Below are positions 46,305-57,286 of a DNA stretch of 64,000 bases, one piece after another (position 1 is the first letter of the stretch; each line of letters begins with the position of its first letter). The position numbers were made by a program, and so were the translations under genes. Origin of the DNA: Alteromonas sp. LOR. Lineage in GTDB: Bacteria > Pseudomonadota > Gammaproteobacteria > Enterobacterales > Alteromonadaceae. The notes under the pieces were generated by a model, which saw only the letters and a list, made by a program, of their open reading frames with translations, had not been told where the DNA came from and did not search any database. The stretch is from contig NZ_JQFW01000006.1 of the NCBI RefSeq assembly GCF_000753865.1, positions 165,779 through 229,778 on the forward strand, in the 5' to 3' direction.

Positions 46305-47672
46305 ATGATTAGAAAAGTAGGAATTATCGCAGCCGCCTTGTCACTAGCGTTGTCTGGTGCAAGCGCCATGGCGAAAGTCTCAGATGCCGAAGCCGGTAAA
46401 CTGGGTAAAGATTTGACACCACTCGGTGGTGAAGTTGCCGCTAATGCAGACGGCAGCATCCCAGCGTGGACAGGGGGTATTACCTCTGTGCCAGCAGGAT
46501 ACTCAGTCGGCGACCATCATCCTGATCCGTTCCCTGAAGACAAAGTGTTATTTGAAATTAGCGCTAAGAACTACAAAGAGTATTCTGAGCATCTGTCTGA
46601 AGGGCAGATGAAAATGTTTGAAACCTATCCAGAGACGTTCCGCATGCCGGTATATCCGACACGTCGCTCTGCTTCAAACCCGCAGGCTATTTATGACGCG
46701 ACTAAAGCAAATGCGACTCGTGCAGAGCTTTTAGACGGTGGTAATGGTATTAAGGGCGCAGCGATTGGTATTCCATTTCCTATTCCACAAAATGGGTTAG
46801 AGGCAATATGGAACCACATTTTGCGTTATCGTGGTGCTGCAGTTCAGCGTAACGGCGGACAAGCAGCGGTAACCACTGGCGGTGACTATAACGTTATCGG
46901 ATTTGATGAGCAGCTGCTTATTAAGTACGCAGAAGATAATGCGACGCCTGAACAGCTAACAGAAGACAACGTGTTGTTTATGTTCAAGCAAAAAGTAACT
47001 CAGCCAGCCCGTTTGGCAGGTACAGCCTTGCTTGTTCACGAGACCGTTGATCAAGTTAAAGAGCCGCGTAAAGCATGGACGTACAACACCGGACAGCGTC
47101 GTGTTCGTCTAGCACCAAACATTGCTTATGATACACCGGGAACTGCGGCTGATGGCCTGCGTACCACCGATGATTTCGATATGTTTAACGGCTCACCAAA
47201 CCGTTATGACTGGAACTTGGTTGGTAAGCAAGAAATGTACGTAGCGTATAACAACTATGCATTACATTCTGATAACGCAAGTTATGAAAACATTCTTACG
47301 CCAAATCATGTTAACCCTGATTTGACACGCTGGGAAAAACACCGTGTTTGGGTGGTTGAAGCTACATTGAAAGAAGGCTTCCGCCATATCTATCAAAAAC
47401 GTGTGTTCTTCATTGATGAAGACAGCTGGCAGATTCAAGTTGCTGATATGTATGATAATCGTGGCGAACTATATCGTGTTGCAGTAGCGTATGGTGTAAA
47501 CTACTACGAAGTACCAACTCAATGGTCTACACTTGATTCGTACCATGACTTGAACTCTCGTAGATATCTAGCCATCGGCTTAGACAACGAAGAGCAAATG
47601 TACGACTTTACTGTACGTCCTCGAGATGTTGAGTTTACGCCGCAAGCATTGCGACGAGAAGGTATGCGCTAA
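46305..47672 (+). CDS. DUF1329 family periplasmic LolA-like protein
   Basis: This 455-residue protein has a signal peptide (MIRKVGIIAAALSLALSGASAMA). The diagnostic DUF1329 block is LGKDLTPLGGE, then ANADGSIPAWTGG. The family is classed with the LolA/LolB fold, which shields acyl chains, so periplasmic lipid or hydrophobe carriage is inferred. It starts 12 bp after the DUF1302 stop, indicating a two-gene transcript, and ends before a strong terminator. Confidence 0.9.
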   Translation: MIRKVGIIAAALSLALSGASAMAKVSDAEAGKLGKDLTPLGGEVAANADGSIPAWTGGITSVPAGYSVGDHHPDPFPEDKVLFEISAKNYKEYSEHLSEGQMKMFETYPETFRMPVYPTRRSASNPQAIYDATKANATRAELLDGGNGIKGAAIGIPFPIPQNGLEAIWNHILRYRGAAVQRNGGQAAVTTGGDYNVIGFDEQLLIKYAEDNATPEQLTEDNVLFMFKQKVTQPARLAGTALLVHETVDQVKEPRKAWTYNTGQRRVRLAPNIAYDTPGTAADGLRTTDDFDMFNGSPNRYDWNLVGKQEMYVAYNNYALHSDNASYENILTPNHVNPDLTRWEKHRVWVVEATLKEGFRHIYQKRVFFIDEDSWQIQVADMYDNRGELYRVAVAYGVNYYEVPTQWSTLDSYHDLNSRRYLAIGLDNEEQMYDFTVRPRDVEFTPQALRREGMR

Positions 47673-47686
47673 TCGGCTTACACACC

Positions 47687-47716
47687 AAACGGTTGGCACT
47701 TGCCAACCGTTTTTGT
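47687..47716 (+). terminator. Strong terminator inside the envelope cluster
   Basis: A perfect 11-bp stem AAACGGTTGGC/GCCAACCGTTT with loop ACTT and a T-run separates DUF1302-DUF1329 from YCF48-RND. Confidence 0.9.
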
Positions 47717-47751
47717 TTGCAGACAATTATTTTTAGGGGGAATGGTTCAAT

Positions 47752-48798
47752 ATGAAAAAAACCATTGCAGCGTGCATTGCCGCCGCCTTTGCAGTGAATA
47801 ACGTAAGCACTGCAATCGCTGAAGAAGTATTCATGGCACCATTGGTAGAACAGTCTGTTCTGCTCGATATTGACGCTGATCAGTTTGTTGTTATTGTCGG
47901 TGAACGTGGTCATGTACTTATTTCTGAAAACGGAGACGTTTTCGAACAAAAACGAGTTCCAACTCAGTCAACGCTTACCGCTACTACTGTAGTCGGTGAC
48001 AATATATGGGCGGTAGGTCACGACGCCGTTATTATTCATTCATCAGATAAAGGTGAATCGTGGGAGGTGCAGCAGTACCAACCTGATTTACAGCGTCCTT
48101 TTCTCGACGTGCTCTTTTTTGACGAAATGCAGGGCGTCGCCGCAGGGGCATATGGCTTGTTTTACCGCACTGAAGATGGCGGGAAAACGTGGAATGCAGA
48201 ACGCCATGCAACCTTGCTAGACCCATATGATAGAGAATATTTGGAAGACATCCGAAAAGAAGATGAAGCCTTTTATCAACAAGAGTTGGAATCTATTCTT
48301 CCCCATATCAATCGCATCACGCTTGATGGCAATACCCTATATCTTGCTGGTGAAGCCGGTCTATTGGCTAAAAGCACCGACATGGGCAAGTCGTGGGAAC
48401 GCTACAGCGTTGATTACACCGGTTCGTTTTTTGATATCAAGCCACTTGACGATAATTCAGTGCTAGCGGTTGGTTTGCGCGGCAATATGTTCATTAATCA
48501 CAATGAATCGTCGTGGGAATATATTCAAACGTGTTCAACCAGTACGCTAAATTCCATTCTTGTTAGCTCAGACTCTGTTGTTTATGCCCTTGGCAATAAC
48601 GGCAAAATGGTGAAGGCCAACAGACCAATACCGACGAGTATGCGCGACCCATATGCAAACCCTGTTGATTGCAAGCCAGGGGAAGGTATTTCGGTATCTC
48701 AGATTGAAGATAAAGCTGCAATTCTTAATGCTAAGCAGTTCAAAGGCCTGAATCTCGCGGTATCAGCGAATGGCGTTAAAACGTTGAATTTAAAATAG
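47752..48798 (+). CDS. YCF48 / BNR-repeat beta-propeller periplasmic protein
   Basis: The 348-residue protein has a signal peptide (about 1-23, STAIAEE). Repeated BNR-like blades follow: GERGHVLISENGDVF, GHDAVIIHSSDKGESWEV, GAYGLFYRTEDGGKTWNA, GEAGLLAKSTDMGKSWER and GLRGNMFINHNESSWEYI. It resembles photosystem II stability factor-like (YCF48) proteins, used here in a non-photosynthetic setting. It probably serves as a periplasmic scaffold or assembly factor for the RND protein encoded 15 bp downstream. It starts after a terminator, so it needs readthrough or a local promoter. Confidence 0.88.
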   Translation: MKKTIAACIAAAFAVNNVSTAIAEEVFMAPLVEQSVLLDIDADQFVVIVGERGHVLISENGDVFEQKRVPTQSTLTATTVVGDNIWAVGHDAVIIHSSDKGESWEVQQYQPDLQRPFLDVLFFDEMQGVAAGAYGLFYRTEDGGKTWNAERHATLLDPYDREYLEDIRKEDEAFYQQELESILPHINRITLDGNTLYLAGEAGLLAKSTDMGKSWERYSVDYTGSFFDIKPLDDNSVLAVGLRGNMFINHNESSWEYIQTCSTSTLNSILVSSDSVVYALGNNGKMVKANRPIPTSMRDPYANPVDCKPGEGISVSQIEDKAAILNAKQFKGLNLAVSANGVKTLNLK

Positions 48799-48813
48799 GG
48801 CAGAATAAAAGCA

Positions 48814-51132
48814 ATGACCCATTTTCTCGAAAAATTAGTCTTCAGTAACCGAAAGCTTGTGGTAGCACTATTCGCTATCGCAACGGTGTTTCTGGGCTAT
48901 CAAGCTTCTCAAATGCGTTTAGACGCTGGTTTTGAAAAAAACATTCCTCTTAATCATGAATACATGCAGACCTATATTGAACATCGCCAAGATTTTGGTG
49001 GTGCAAACAATATCCTCGTGTCTGTATGCGACAAAAACGATGATATTTTTAACAAGAATTTTTTCGGCACATTAAAAAATGTGCACGACCAACTTTTCTT
49101 TATCAACGGCGTCAATCGCTCATTGGTGATATCGCTGTTTTCGCCGTCCACTCGATTTACCGAAATCGTTGAGGGCGGATTTGCTGGCGGGCCAGTTATT
49201 CCTGCAGACTTTAACTCGTCTAACCCAGAAGCGTTGGAGCTGGTTGCGGCAAATATTGAAAAAGCCAATATTGTTGGACGACAGGTTGCAAGCGATTACA
49301 GCTGTGCAATGGTAACTGCGCAACTGCTAGATATTGACCCTCAAACCGGCGAACCCCTTGATACACTGGCCCTTGCGGCAGAGCTAGAAGAGCAGCTTCG
49401 CGGCCAATATGAAAACGAAGATACGTCGATTCATATTATTGGCTTTGCCAAAATGATTGGTGACGTAGCCGATGGTGCCAAAGACGTACTGGTATTCTTT
49501 GCTATCGCCATTGGTATTACTGCCATCATGGTGTATTTCTTCTCTCGCAGCATAATGTTAACAGTATTGCCACTACTGTGTTCTGTGATTGCCGTTATCT
49601 GGCAGCTTGGTCTACTCACCTCTATCGGCTTTGGTATGGATCCTATGTCTATACTTGTCCCGTTTTTAGTGTTTGCCATCGGCGTAAGCCATGGTGTGCA
49701 AATGATAAATGCGGTAGAGAAGCAGGCGGTAACGGGTATTGGTGCTAAAAAAGCATCCATGGCAGCATTTAGAAGCTTACTTGTGCCAGGCGGTATTGCA
49801 CTGCTCTCTGACACCGTTGGTTTCATGACCCTACTGGTTATCGATATTGGTATCATCCGAGAGCTAGCGATTACAGCGAGTATGGGTGTAGCGGTTATTA
49901 TTTTAACTAACTTACTGTTACTACCTGTATTGATGAGCTTCTTGAAGCTTGACGAACGCTATGTAGAAAAATTTGCTGGCAAGGAAAAGGAGAACAGTAA
50001 GTTCTGGGATATGATTGCTGCTTGTTCACGTAAGAAACCCGCTGCAATTATATTAACTATTACCGCTATCTTATTTGTGTTTGGTCACTTCCAAGCGCAA
50101 AAAATGAAAATCGGTGATTTACATGCCGGTGCACCAGCGCTTCACGAAGACTCTCGGTATAACCAAGACACCTTCTTAATTACCGATAAATACGAAGTGA
50201 CCGTTGACTACATTTCTATTTTGGTAGAAACCACGCCTGAAGCGTGTACATCACACAATGTCATGAAAGCCATGGACGACTTCCAGTGGAAAATGGAGAA
50301 TACCAAAGGCGTTCAGTCTGCAGTGTCTCTAGCGTCAGTCGCTAAAATTGTGAATGCGGGTTACAACGAAGGCAATGTGAAGTGGCAGGTTATTCCACGA
50401 AACCAACAAACATTGGTTCAAGCTATATCTCGTGTACCTACATCATCAGGTCTTCTAAACGGCGATTGCTCTGTAATGCCTATCATTCTATTTATGGAAG
50501 ATCACAAGGCAGAAACTATCTCTCGCGTTGTTGATGCGGTTAAAGATTATCGTACCGAATATGAAACTGACGATATGAAGTTTAGCTTAGCGTCTGGTCC
50601 GGTGGGTGTTATGGCAGCAACGAACGAAGCGGTTAGCGAAGCACAAGATCCAATGATGCTCTATGTATTCGGTGCGGTCATCGCTTTATGCTTAATCAGC
50701 TTCCGTTCAATACGCGCTACATTAGTGGTTGTTATACCGCTTTACGTAGTGTCTGTGCTGGCCCAAGCATTGATGACCTATCTGCAAATTGGTCTCACCG
50801 TCTCTACCTTACCAGTTATCGCACTGGGTGTGGGAATAGGGGTGGACTATGGTATTTATATACTATCGACCAAGAGCCTTATGTTGAAGCAGGGTGCAAC
50901 GGTACAAGAAGCCTATTTCGCAGCGCTTAAAGAGCGCGGCAGTGCGGTGTTATTTACCGGAGTAACGTTAGCAATTGGCGTCAGCACATGGGTATTCTCA
51001 TCGCTCAAATTCCAAATGGATATGGGAATACTGCTCACGTTTATGTTCGTTGTTAACATGCTTGGTGCAATAATTGTACTACCAGCGTTAGCTAGGTTCC
51101 TCTGGTGGAACAAAAATGACCCTGGTGCATAA
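48814..51132 (+). CDS. RND-superfamily (MMPL/HAE-like) inner-membrane transporter
   Basis: The 772-residue protein has the two-half RND topology: an N-terminal helix (residues 14-32), a periplasmic loop, TM bundle 1 at about 220-400, a second loop, and TM bundle 2 at about 620-765. The second TM4 equivalent has ALGVGIGVDYGIYI with the conserved Asp; in the first half the corresponding AIGVSHGVQ lacks it. It resembles hydrophobe/sterol-type exporters (MMPL, SSD) rather than AcrB. No membrane-fusion protein or TolC gene adjoins it. A terminator follows. Confidence 0.9.
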   Translation: MTHFLEKLVFSNRKLVVALFAIATVFLGYQASQMRLDAGFEKNIPLNHEYMQTYIEHRQDFGGANNILVSVCDKNDDIFNKNFFGTLKNVHDQLFFINGVNRSLVISLFSPSTRFTEIVEGGFAGGPVIPADFNSSNPEALELVAANIEKANIVGRQVASDYSCAMVTAQLLDIDPQTGEPLDTLALAAELEEQLRGQYENEDTSIHIIGFAKMIGDVADGAKDVLVFFAIAIGITAIMVYFFSRSIMLTVLPLLCSVIAVIWQLGLLTSIGFGMDPMSILVPFLVFAIGVSHGVQMINAVEKQAVTGIGAKKASMAAFRSLLVPGGIALLSDTVGFMTLLVIDIGIIRELAITASMGVAVIILTNLLLLPVLMSFLKLDERYVEKFAGKEKENSKFWDMIAACSRKKPAAIILTITAILFVFGHFQAQKMKIGDLHAGAPALHEDSRYNQDTFLITDKYEVTVDYISILVETTPEACTSHNVMKAMDDFQWKMENTKGVQSAVSLASVAKIVNAGYNEGNVKWQVIPRNQQTLVQAISRVPTSSGLLNGDCSVMPIILFMEDHKAETISRVVDAVKDYRTEYETDDMKFSLASGPVGVMAATNEAVSEAQDPMMLYVFGAVIALCLISFRSIRATLVVVIPLYVVSVLAQALMTYLQIGLTVSTLPVIALGVGIGVDYGIYILSTKSLMLKQGATVQEAYFAALKERGSAVLFTGVTLAIGVSTWVFSSLKFQMDMGILLTFMFVVNMLGAIIVLPALARFLWWNKNDPGA

Positions 51133-51153
51133 ATTATTTTTGCATAGCTAATC

Positions 51154-51182
51154 AAAAAAAAGGGCCTTTAGGCCCTTTTTTT
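51154..51182 (+). terminator. Intrinsic terminator after RND gene
   Basis: The stem AAAAGGGCC/GGCCCTTTT has loop TTTA and a flanking A/T-run. Confidence 0.9.
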
Positions 51183-51306
51183 AGGTGTTTTCTGCATAGT
51201 TATCTATGCTGTTAATATAAGGTTAAAAAGGGGCTTTTAATAAGCCGCTTTATTAGAGAAAATACAAAGGTTTTCAGCACTTACGATATTACTAAAAGGT
51301 TAACAA

Positions 51307-54300
51307 ATGACAGTCACCTCACAGCGACACTCAGTACTGCTAGATAATGTATTCGCACTTATCGATAAAAAAGTAGATACGAAGCAGAAGTCTCTTGTGC
51401 AGCAATTCGGACGTCTGTTGTATAAAAACATATCAAGCGATGATTTAGAAAATCGCAACGACAGCGATCTTTACGGTGCAACTCTGAGTTTATGGAATGC
51501 ACTTTCTCGATTCGATAACTCTGCGCCCCATATACGCGTCTTTAATCCAGAAATTGCAAAACACGGTTGGCACTCAAGCCACACTATTGTTGAAGTGATT
51601 GTGTCTGACATGCCGTTCCTCGTTGATTCGGTTCGAATGTCGCTGAATAGACTGAACATAACCGCACATTTATTTTTGCACAGCCCCATAGGCATTAAGC
51701 GTGACACCAGCAACAAAGTGGAAAGCTTTTCTGAGCAGGGCAAAACCCTGGAAGGTGCGAAAAAAGAAACCGTTATTTTTATAGAAGTTGACCGTCAAAC
51801 TTCCAAAAAAGATATCGACATACTGACGAAAGAGCTTCACTCAGTGGTCGATGAAGTATCACTTGCCGTGGCTGATTGGCAAGATATGACCAGCACATTG
51901 CACACGGTAATTAAAACCAGCGAGTCGTTTAACTGGCCCGTGTCCGTTGAGCAAAAAGACCAGGTAAATCGCTTTCTAAACTGGTTGGGCGATCATAACT
52001 TCACCATGATGGGCTACCGTTATTACGATGTAAAAGCCATAGAAGGCGACCATCGCTGGATCCCTAAAAACGATAGCAGCCTAGGATTACTAAAGAACTC
52101 CGTTAACAACCGCGAGCGTCTTTTATCGAAGCTGCCAGCCTCAGCACGCAGTGAAGCGTTAAGTGAAAATCCCCTCATCTTAACCAAGACCAATACTCGG
52201 GCTCGCGTTCATCGCCCTGCGTATATGGACTATATCGGCGTCAAAGTTTTCAACGATAATGGTCAAGTGGTCGGTGAGCACCGCTTCCTAGGGCTGTATT
52301 CGGCATCGTTTTATAACCAAAGCGTTATTGAGTTGCCAATTTTAAGCGAAAAGATTCAGCTTATCTGTGCCTTATCAGGCTTCGAGCCGGGTACTCACGC
52401 CTACAAAGCGTTTGTTAACATTGTAGAAACTTACCCAAGAGACGAGCTATTGCAAACACCAGCACAGGAGTTAGCTCAAATTGTCATGGGTATTTTCCAA
52501 ATGCAGGAGCGAGGGATTTCTCGCTTATTCATACGCAAAGATACCTTTGGTCGCTTTTTCTCGTGCATGGTGTTTGTACCAAGAGAGCGCTACAACACGC
52601 AGTTGCGTAAAGAGACGCAAGAACTATTAAAGGTGTCGCTTAACGCATCAGAAGAGGTGGAGTTTACAACCTTCTTCTCTGAATCTGTTTATGCAAGAAC
52701 ACACTACATAGCGCGAGTTAACGATAACAATGCGGAATTTGATGTGAAGGAAATAGAACAAAATATCATCGAGCTTACCAAAACATGGAATGACAGGCTT
52801 GCGTCGGCTATTTCAGCATCTCACGGCGAGGCGTCTGGAAAGTCATTAGAGCGTAAATATAGCAATGCATTCTCTCGCAGCTACATGGAACACAACCTGC
52901 CATCAGCAGCGTTGGTAGACATGGGTAAATTGGAGATGCTAGACGATAAACATACCTTAGATATGTTGTTCTATCGCCCCCAAGAAGAAGACTCTGAGAG
53001 TCAAATTGTTAAACTTAAATTGTTCCACCGAGCAGAGCCCATTCATCTGTCGGATGTACTGCCAATGCTGGAAAACTTTGGGTTACGCGTAATTGACGAG
53101 AGCCCATATAAAATAACGTGTTCAGGTGGTGAGCATAACTGGATCATGGATTTCAAAATGCTGCACAAAAGCGGGCAGCATTTCGACATGGAAAACGCCC
53201 AAATACTGTTCCAAGATGCGTTTGCTAAAGTGTGGTATAACACCTTAGAAGACGATGCGTTTAACCGCTTAATTCTCGGTGCAAATCTCACCGGTCGCCG
53301 AGTGACTATTTTACGTGCCTATGCAAAATACATGCGTCAAACAGGCAGCTCATTTAGCCACGATTACATTGCAAATACGTTAGCCAACTACACTGACATT
53401 GCTCGCTTATTAGTAGACTTCTTTGACCAGCGCTTTAATCCGAAGAAAAAGCGCAACAAGAAAAAAGAAGACGCAATACTTGCCGATATTAAGTCTCAAC
53501 TAGACGGTGTAAGCAACCTTGATGATGACAGAATTATCCGTCGTTACTTAGACATGATGTCGGCCACACTGCGTACTAATTTCTATCAGCTTGATGAGTC
53601 GGATAACGAAAAGTCTTACGTGTCGTTCAAAATGCTCCCTGAGCTTATTCCTGACATGCCGCTTCCGCTGCCTAAGTACGAAATTTTTGTATACAGTCCT
53701 CGGGTTGAAGGTGTGCACCTTCGAGGCGGTAAAGTAGCCCGCGGTGGTTTGCGTTGGTCAGACCGTCAAGAAGATTTCCGTACAGAAGTGCTCGGCCTAG
53801 TTAAAGCTCAGCAAGTTAAAAATACGGTTATTGTTCCGGTTGGTGCAAAAGGTGGTTTTGTTTGTAAGAAAGCCCCTGTAGAGCAAGGCCGAGAAGCAAT
53901 CCAAGCAGAAGGGCAAGCGTGCTATCGCACCTTCATAACCAGCTTGCTGGATATTACTGACAACATCGTGAACGGAGAAATCGTACCGCCCAAAGATGTA
54001 GTGCGATTGGATGACGACGACCCTTATCTTGTTGTTGCCGCAGATAAAGGAACCGCGACTTTCTCTGACATTGCCAATGGCATAGCAGAAGAATTTAACT
54101 TTTGGTTAGGCGACGCGTTTGCCTCAGGTGGCAGCATTGGCTACGACCATAAGAAAATGGGTATTACAGCCAGAGGCGGTTGGGAATCTGTTAAGCGTCA
54201 CTTCCGCGAAATGGGCGTGAATTGTCAAACTACCGATTTCACCTGTATCGGTGTGGGTGACATGGCGGGTGATGTATTTGGTAACGGTATGTTGTTATCT

Positions 54301-56145
54301 GAGCATACAAGGCTTATCTGTGCATTTAACCACCTGCATATATTCTTCGACCCTAATCCAAATGCAGCAGACAGTTATAAAGAGCGTCAGCGCTTGTTTG
54401 AAAACCCAAGGTTGTCGTGGGAAGACTACGACAGCAAATTGATTTCAAAAGGCGGTGGTATATTTAACCGCTCAGCTAAGTCTATTAAGCTAACCCCAGA
54501 AATGAAAAAATGGTTAGGCACTAGACAACAAACCATGACACCCAACGAGCTTATTCATAATGTATTGAAGATGCCTGTGGATTTAATGTGGAATGGCGGT
54601 ATTGGTACTTACATTAAGAGCTCTAAAGAATCACATTCTGCGGTGGGCGATCGCGCTAACGACGATTTACGGGTAAACGGTAAAGACGTTCAGGCGAAAA
54701 TTGTAGGTGAGGGGGGTAACCTCGGTGTTACCCAACTAGGTCGTATTGAATACGCAGCCAACGGCGGCAGAGTCAACACTGACTTTATCGACAATGTGGG
54801 CGGTGTTGATTGCTCTGATAACGAAGTCAACATCAAAATACTGCTTAACAGCTTAGTTAACGATGGCGAACTGACTGTTAAACAACGTAACAAGCTGCTT
54901 TACGAAATGACGGATGACGTGTCGGCTATTGTGCTTAAAGATTGCTATCGTCAAACCCAGTCTATTTCGATTACCGAATTAGCTGGTGTAAAACAGCTTA
55001 AAGAACAACTTCGCTTTATCCATGGTTTAGAAAGAGAAGGGCAGTTAAACAGAGAGTTGGAGTTTATTCCAAGCGATGATGAAATTTCAGATCGCGTTGC
55101 CACAGACCAAGGTTTAACGCGCCCTGAACTGAGTGTGTTAATTGCCTACGGCAAAATGGTGATGAAAGATGCGCTCAATATTCCTGAAGTTACCGATAAC
55201 CCATGTCATGCTCGTCTGTTATTAGAGGCATTCCCTGAAGTGCTTCGCAGCCGCTTTAACGAACATATGCAGCAGCATCCACTGCGTAGTGAAATTATTG
55301 CCACTAAATTAACCAATAATATGGTTAACGACATGGGCTTAAATTTTGTTTTCCGCTTACAGGAAGAAACCGGCGCCAGCGTGAGCGAAATTGCAGATGC
55401 CTATGCAATTGTTCACGGTATTTTTAATATGGATAGCCTATGGAGCCGTATCGAAGATTTAGACAATGTCATTTGTGCCAAGCTTCAACTTACGATGCTT
55501 GATGAAGCAAGGCGTATTATGCGCAGAGGCGCTCGTTGGTATATTCGACACGGCGATAAAGCTCAGTCTATAGAAGACGCCATCGCAAGCTATCGCGGTA
55601 CGTTCGATACCTTGTCAAAGAACCTTCAGCACTATTTGGTGGAAAGTGAATATTCGCAACTTGAGGCTACTACGCAGAAATATATCGAGCAAGACGTGCC
55701 CCATGATATTGCCTATCAAGTGGCTAGCTTCTCAAACATGTTCTCTAGTTTCGATTTGGCGCAAATTGTTGATGCAGATAAACATGAGACTGATGTAGTC
55801 GCCAAGCTTTATTACCAACTAGGGTCTAGATTAGAACTGCATTGGTTCCTTGACCAAATCAATAATCAGGCAGTAAGCAACCATTGGCAAGCTCTTGCTC
55901 GTGCATCTTATAGAGAAGAGTTGGATTGGCAGCAGCGTTCTATTGCCGCTAACTTGCTGCAATCACGCACCGATGTTGCAGATGCGGATCAAATTCTTGA
56001 TGATTGGATAGACAGCAACCAAGTGTTGTTAAAGCGCTGGTATCACATGATGTCTGAGTTTAAAACAAGCACAACCCACGAATTTGCAAAGTTTTCTGTC
56101 GCTTTACGTGAATTGATGCTTTTAAGCGTGAAGTCTAACCATTAG
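51307..56145 (+). CDS. gdhB: NAD-specific glutamate dehydrogenase (180-kDa class)
   Basis: The 1612-residue protein fits the large NAD-GDH class. A long N-terminal regulatory part with ACT-like segments extends to about 700. The catalytic GDH domain follows ([78 protein letters not shown]). A helical C-terminal domain is last. It oxidises glutamate to 2-oxoglutarate with NAD+, mainly for catabolism, and is often allosterically controlled. It stands alone between two terminators. Confidence 0.94.
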   Translation: MTVTSQRHSVLLDNVFALIDKKVDTKQKSLVQQFGRLLYKNISSDDLENRNDSDLYGATLSLWNALSRFDNSAPHIRVFNPEIAKHGWHSSHTIVEVIVSDMPFLVDSVRMSLNRLNITAHLFLHSPIGIKRDTSNKVESFSEQGKTLEGAKKETVIFIEVDRQTSKKDIDILTKELHSVVDEVSLAVADWQDMTSTLHTVIKTSESFNWPVSVEQKDQVNRFLNWLGDHNFTMMGYRYYDVKAIEGDHRWIPKNDSSLGLLKNSVNNRERLLSKLPASARSEALSENPLILTKTNTRARVHRPAYMDYIGVKVFNDNGQVVGEHRFLGLYSASFYNQSVIELPILSEKIQLICALSGFEPGTHAYKAFVNIVETYPRDELLQTPAQELAQIVMGIFQMQERGISRLFIRKDTFGRFFSCMVFVPRERYNTQLRKETQELLKVSLNASEEVEFTTFFSESVYARTHYIARVNDNNAEFDVKEIEQNIIELTKTWNDRLASAISASHGEASGKSLERKYSNAFSRSYMEHNLPSAALVDMGKLEMLDDKHTLDMLFYRPQEEDSESQIVKLKLFHRAEPIHLSDVLPMLENFGLRVIDESPYKITCSGGEHNWIMDFKMLHKSGQHFDMENAQILFQDAFAKVWYNTLEDDAFNRLILGANLTGRRVTILRAYAKYMRQTGSSFSHDYIANTLANYTDIARLLVDFFDQRFNPKKKRNKKKEDAILADIKSQLDGVSNLDDDRIIRRYLDMMSATLRTNFYQLDESDNEKSYVSFKMLPELIPDMPLPLPKYEIFVYSPRVEGVHLRGGKVARGGLRWSDRQEDFRTEVLGLVKAQQVKNTVIVPVGAKGGFVCKKAPVEQGREAIQAEGQACYRTFITSLLDITDNIVNGEIVPPKDVVRLDDDDPYLVVAADKGTATFSDIANGIAEEFNFWLGDAFASGGSIGYDHKKMGITARGGWESVKRHFREMGVNCQTTDFTCIGVGDMAGDVFGNGMLLSEHTRLICAFNHLHIFFDPNPNAADSYKERQRLFENPRLSWEDYDSKLISKGGGIFNRSAKSIKLTPEMKKWLGTRQQTMTPNELIHNVLKMPVDLMWNGGIGTYIKSSKESHSAVGDRANDDLRVNGKDVQAKIVGEGGNLGVTQLGRIEYAANGGRVNTDFIDNVGGVDCSDNEVNIKILLNSLVNDGELTVKQRNKLLYEMTDDVSAIVLKDCYRQTQSISITELAGVKQLKEQLRFIHGLEREGQLNRELEFIPSDDEISDRVATDQGLTRPELSVLIAYGKMVMKDALNIPEVTDNPCHARLLLEAFPEVLRSRFNEHMQQHPLRSEIIATKLTNNMVNDMGLNFVFRLQEETGASVSEIADAYAIVHGIFNMDSLWSRIEDLDNVICAKLQLTMLDEARRIMRRGARWYIRHGDKAQSIEDAIASYRGTFDTLSKNLQHYLVESEYSQLEATTQKYIEQDVPHDIAYQVASFSNMFSSFDLAQIVDADKHETDVVAKLYYQLGSRLELHWFLDQINNQAVSNHWQALARASYREELDWQQRSIAANLLQSRTDVADADQILDDWIDSNQVLLKRWYHMMSEFKTSTTHEFAKFSVALRELMLLSVKSNH

Positions 56146-56167
56146 AATACACGCACCTTAATGATTT

Positions 56168-56192
56168 AAGCCCTGTTCATCAGGGCTTTTTT
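56168..56192 (+). terminator. Intrinsic terminator after NAD-GDH
   Basis: The stem AAGCCCTG/CAGGGCTT with loop TTCAT is followed by T. Confidence 0.9.
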
Positions 56193-56216
56193 ATATTAGC
56201 GAGCGTTAGAATACCC

Positions 56217-57224
56217 ATGCAATCTTTAGTGCAAAAGCTGCTCCTTCAGTGTGAACCTGAAAAAAGCCACGATCTTACTATTAACTGGCTGAACAAAACG
56301 CAACATACACCGCTGAAATGGATGTACAGCACCACGCCTATTGCAAAACCAGTGACGGTAGCAGGAATTAAGTTTGATAACCCAGTGGGTCTTGCTGCAG
56401 GGTTAGACAAAAACGGTGATTGTATAGATGCATTCTCAAGCATGGGCTTTGGCTTTGTTGAGATTGGCACCGTTACGCCTCGTCCACAGCCGGGTAACCC
56501 TAAGCCTCGCTTGTTTCGTCTACCTGAAAAGCAAGCTATTATCAATCGCATGGGTTTTAACAACAAAGGTGTTGATCACCTTGTTGAACAAGTGAAAGAA
56601 GCGAAATTCAAAGGGCCCATCGGCATCAATATTGGTAAAAATAAAGATACCGAAGACGCCAAGGCTTTAGAAGATTACCTTATTTGCCTAAACAAGGTTT
56701 ATCCGTACGCCAGCTATATCACAATCAATATTTCGTCGCCTAATACACCAGGGCTACGAAATCTGCAGTACGGCGAAGCATTAGACTCACTGCTTGTAGG
56801 TCTTAAAGCCGCTCAAGAAACGCTAACGCAGACACACAGTAAATACGTGCCCATGTTCATTAAAATCGCCCCTGATTTAAGCGATGATGAAATAAGCAGT
56901 ATTGCGGTGTCTTTGATGAACAGCAAAATGGATGGCGTCATTGCCACTAATACAACGCTTTCTCGTGATGCAGTGCAAGGTTTAGCCCATGCTGATGAAA
57001 TGGGTGGCCTCAGCGGTTCAGTGATGACTGACATGAGTTTACAAGTGACGAAGAAATTAGATAAAGCATTAGATAAATCTATGCCTATTATCGGCGTTGG
57101 AGGGATAGACTCTCCTGAGTCAGCCCAGGCACGTTTAGATGCTGGTGCATCACTGGTTCAATTATATTCGGCCTTTATTTATCAAGGTCCATCGCTCGTT
57201 AAACGTATCGTAAACGCGTTATAA
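56217..57224 (+). CDS. pyrD: Dihydroorotate dehydrogenase (quinone), class 2
   Basis: The 335-residue membrane-associated class 2 enzyme has the amphipathic N-terminus for quinone access. [34 protein letters not shown] and [15 protein letters not shown] (with the catalytic Ser) are intact, as is the FMN phosphate-binding GVGGIDS near the C-terminus. It oxidises dihydroorotate to orotate in pyrimidine synthesis. It lies immediately upstream of rlmKL; zapC, present between them in enterics, is absent. Confidence 0.96.
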   Translation: MQSLVQKLLLQCEPEKSHDLTINWLNKTQHTPLKWMYSTTPIAKPVTVAGIKFDNPVGLAAGLDKNGDCIDAFSSMGFGFVEIGTVTPRPQPGNPKPRLFRLPEKQAIINRMGFNNKGVDHLVEQVKEAKFKGPIGINIGKNKDTEDAKALEDYLICLNKVYPYASYITINISSPNTPGLRNLQYGEALDSLLVGLKAAQETLTQTHSKYVPMFIKIAPDLSDDEISSIAVSLMNSKMDGVIATNTTLSRDAVQGLAHADEMGGLSGSVMTDMSLQVTKKLDKALDKSMPIIGVGGIDSPESAQARLDAGASLVQLYSAFIYQGPSLVKRIVNAL

Positions 57225-57286
57225 TACCCCCGATCTCTCATAAAGTGCGCACGTGCTAATGTCGTGCGCCAGTTACAGGTAAATGA

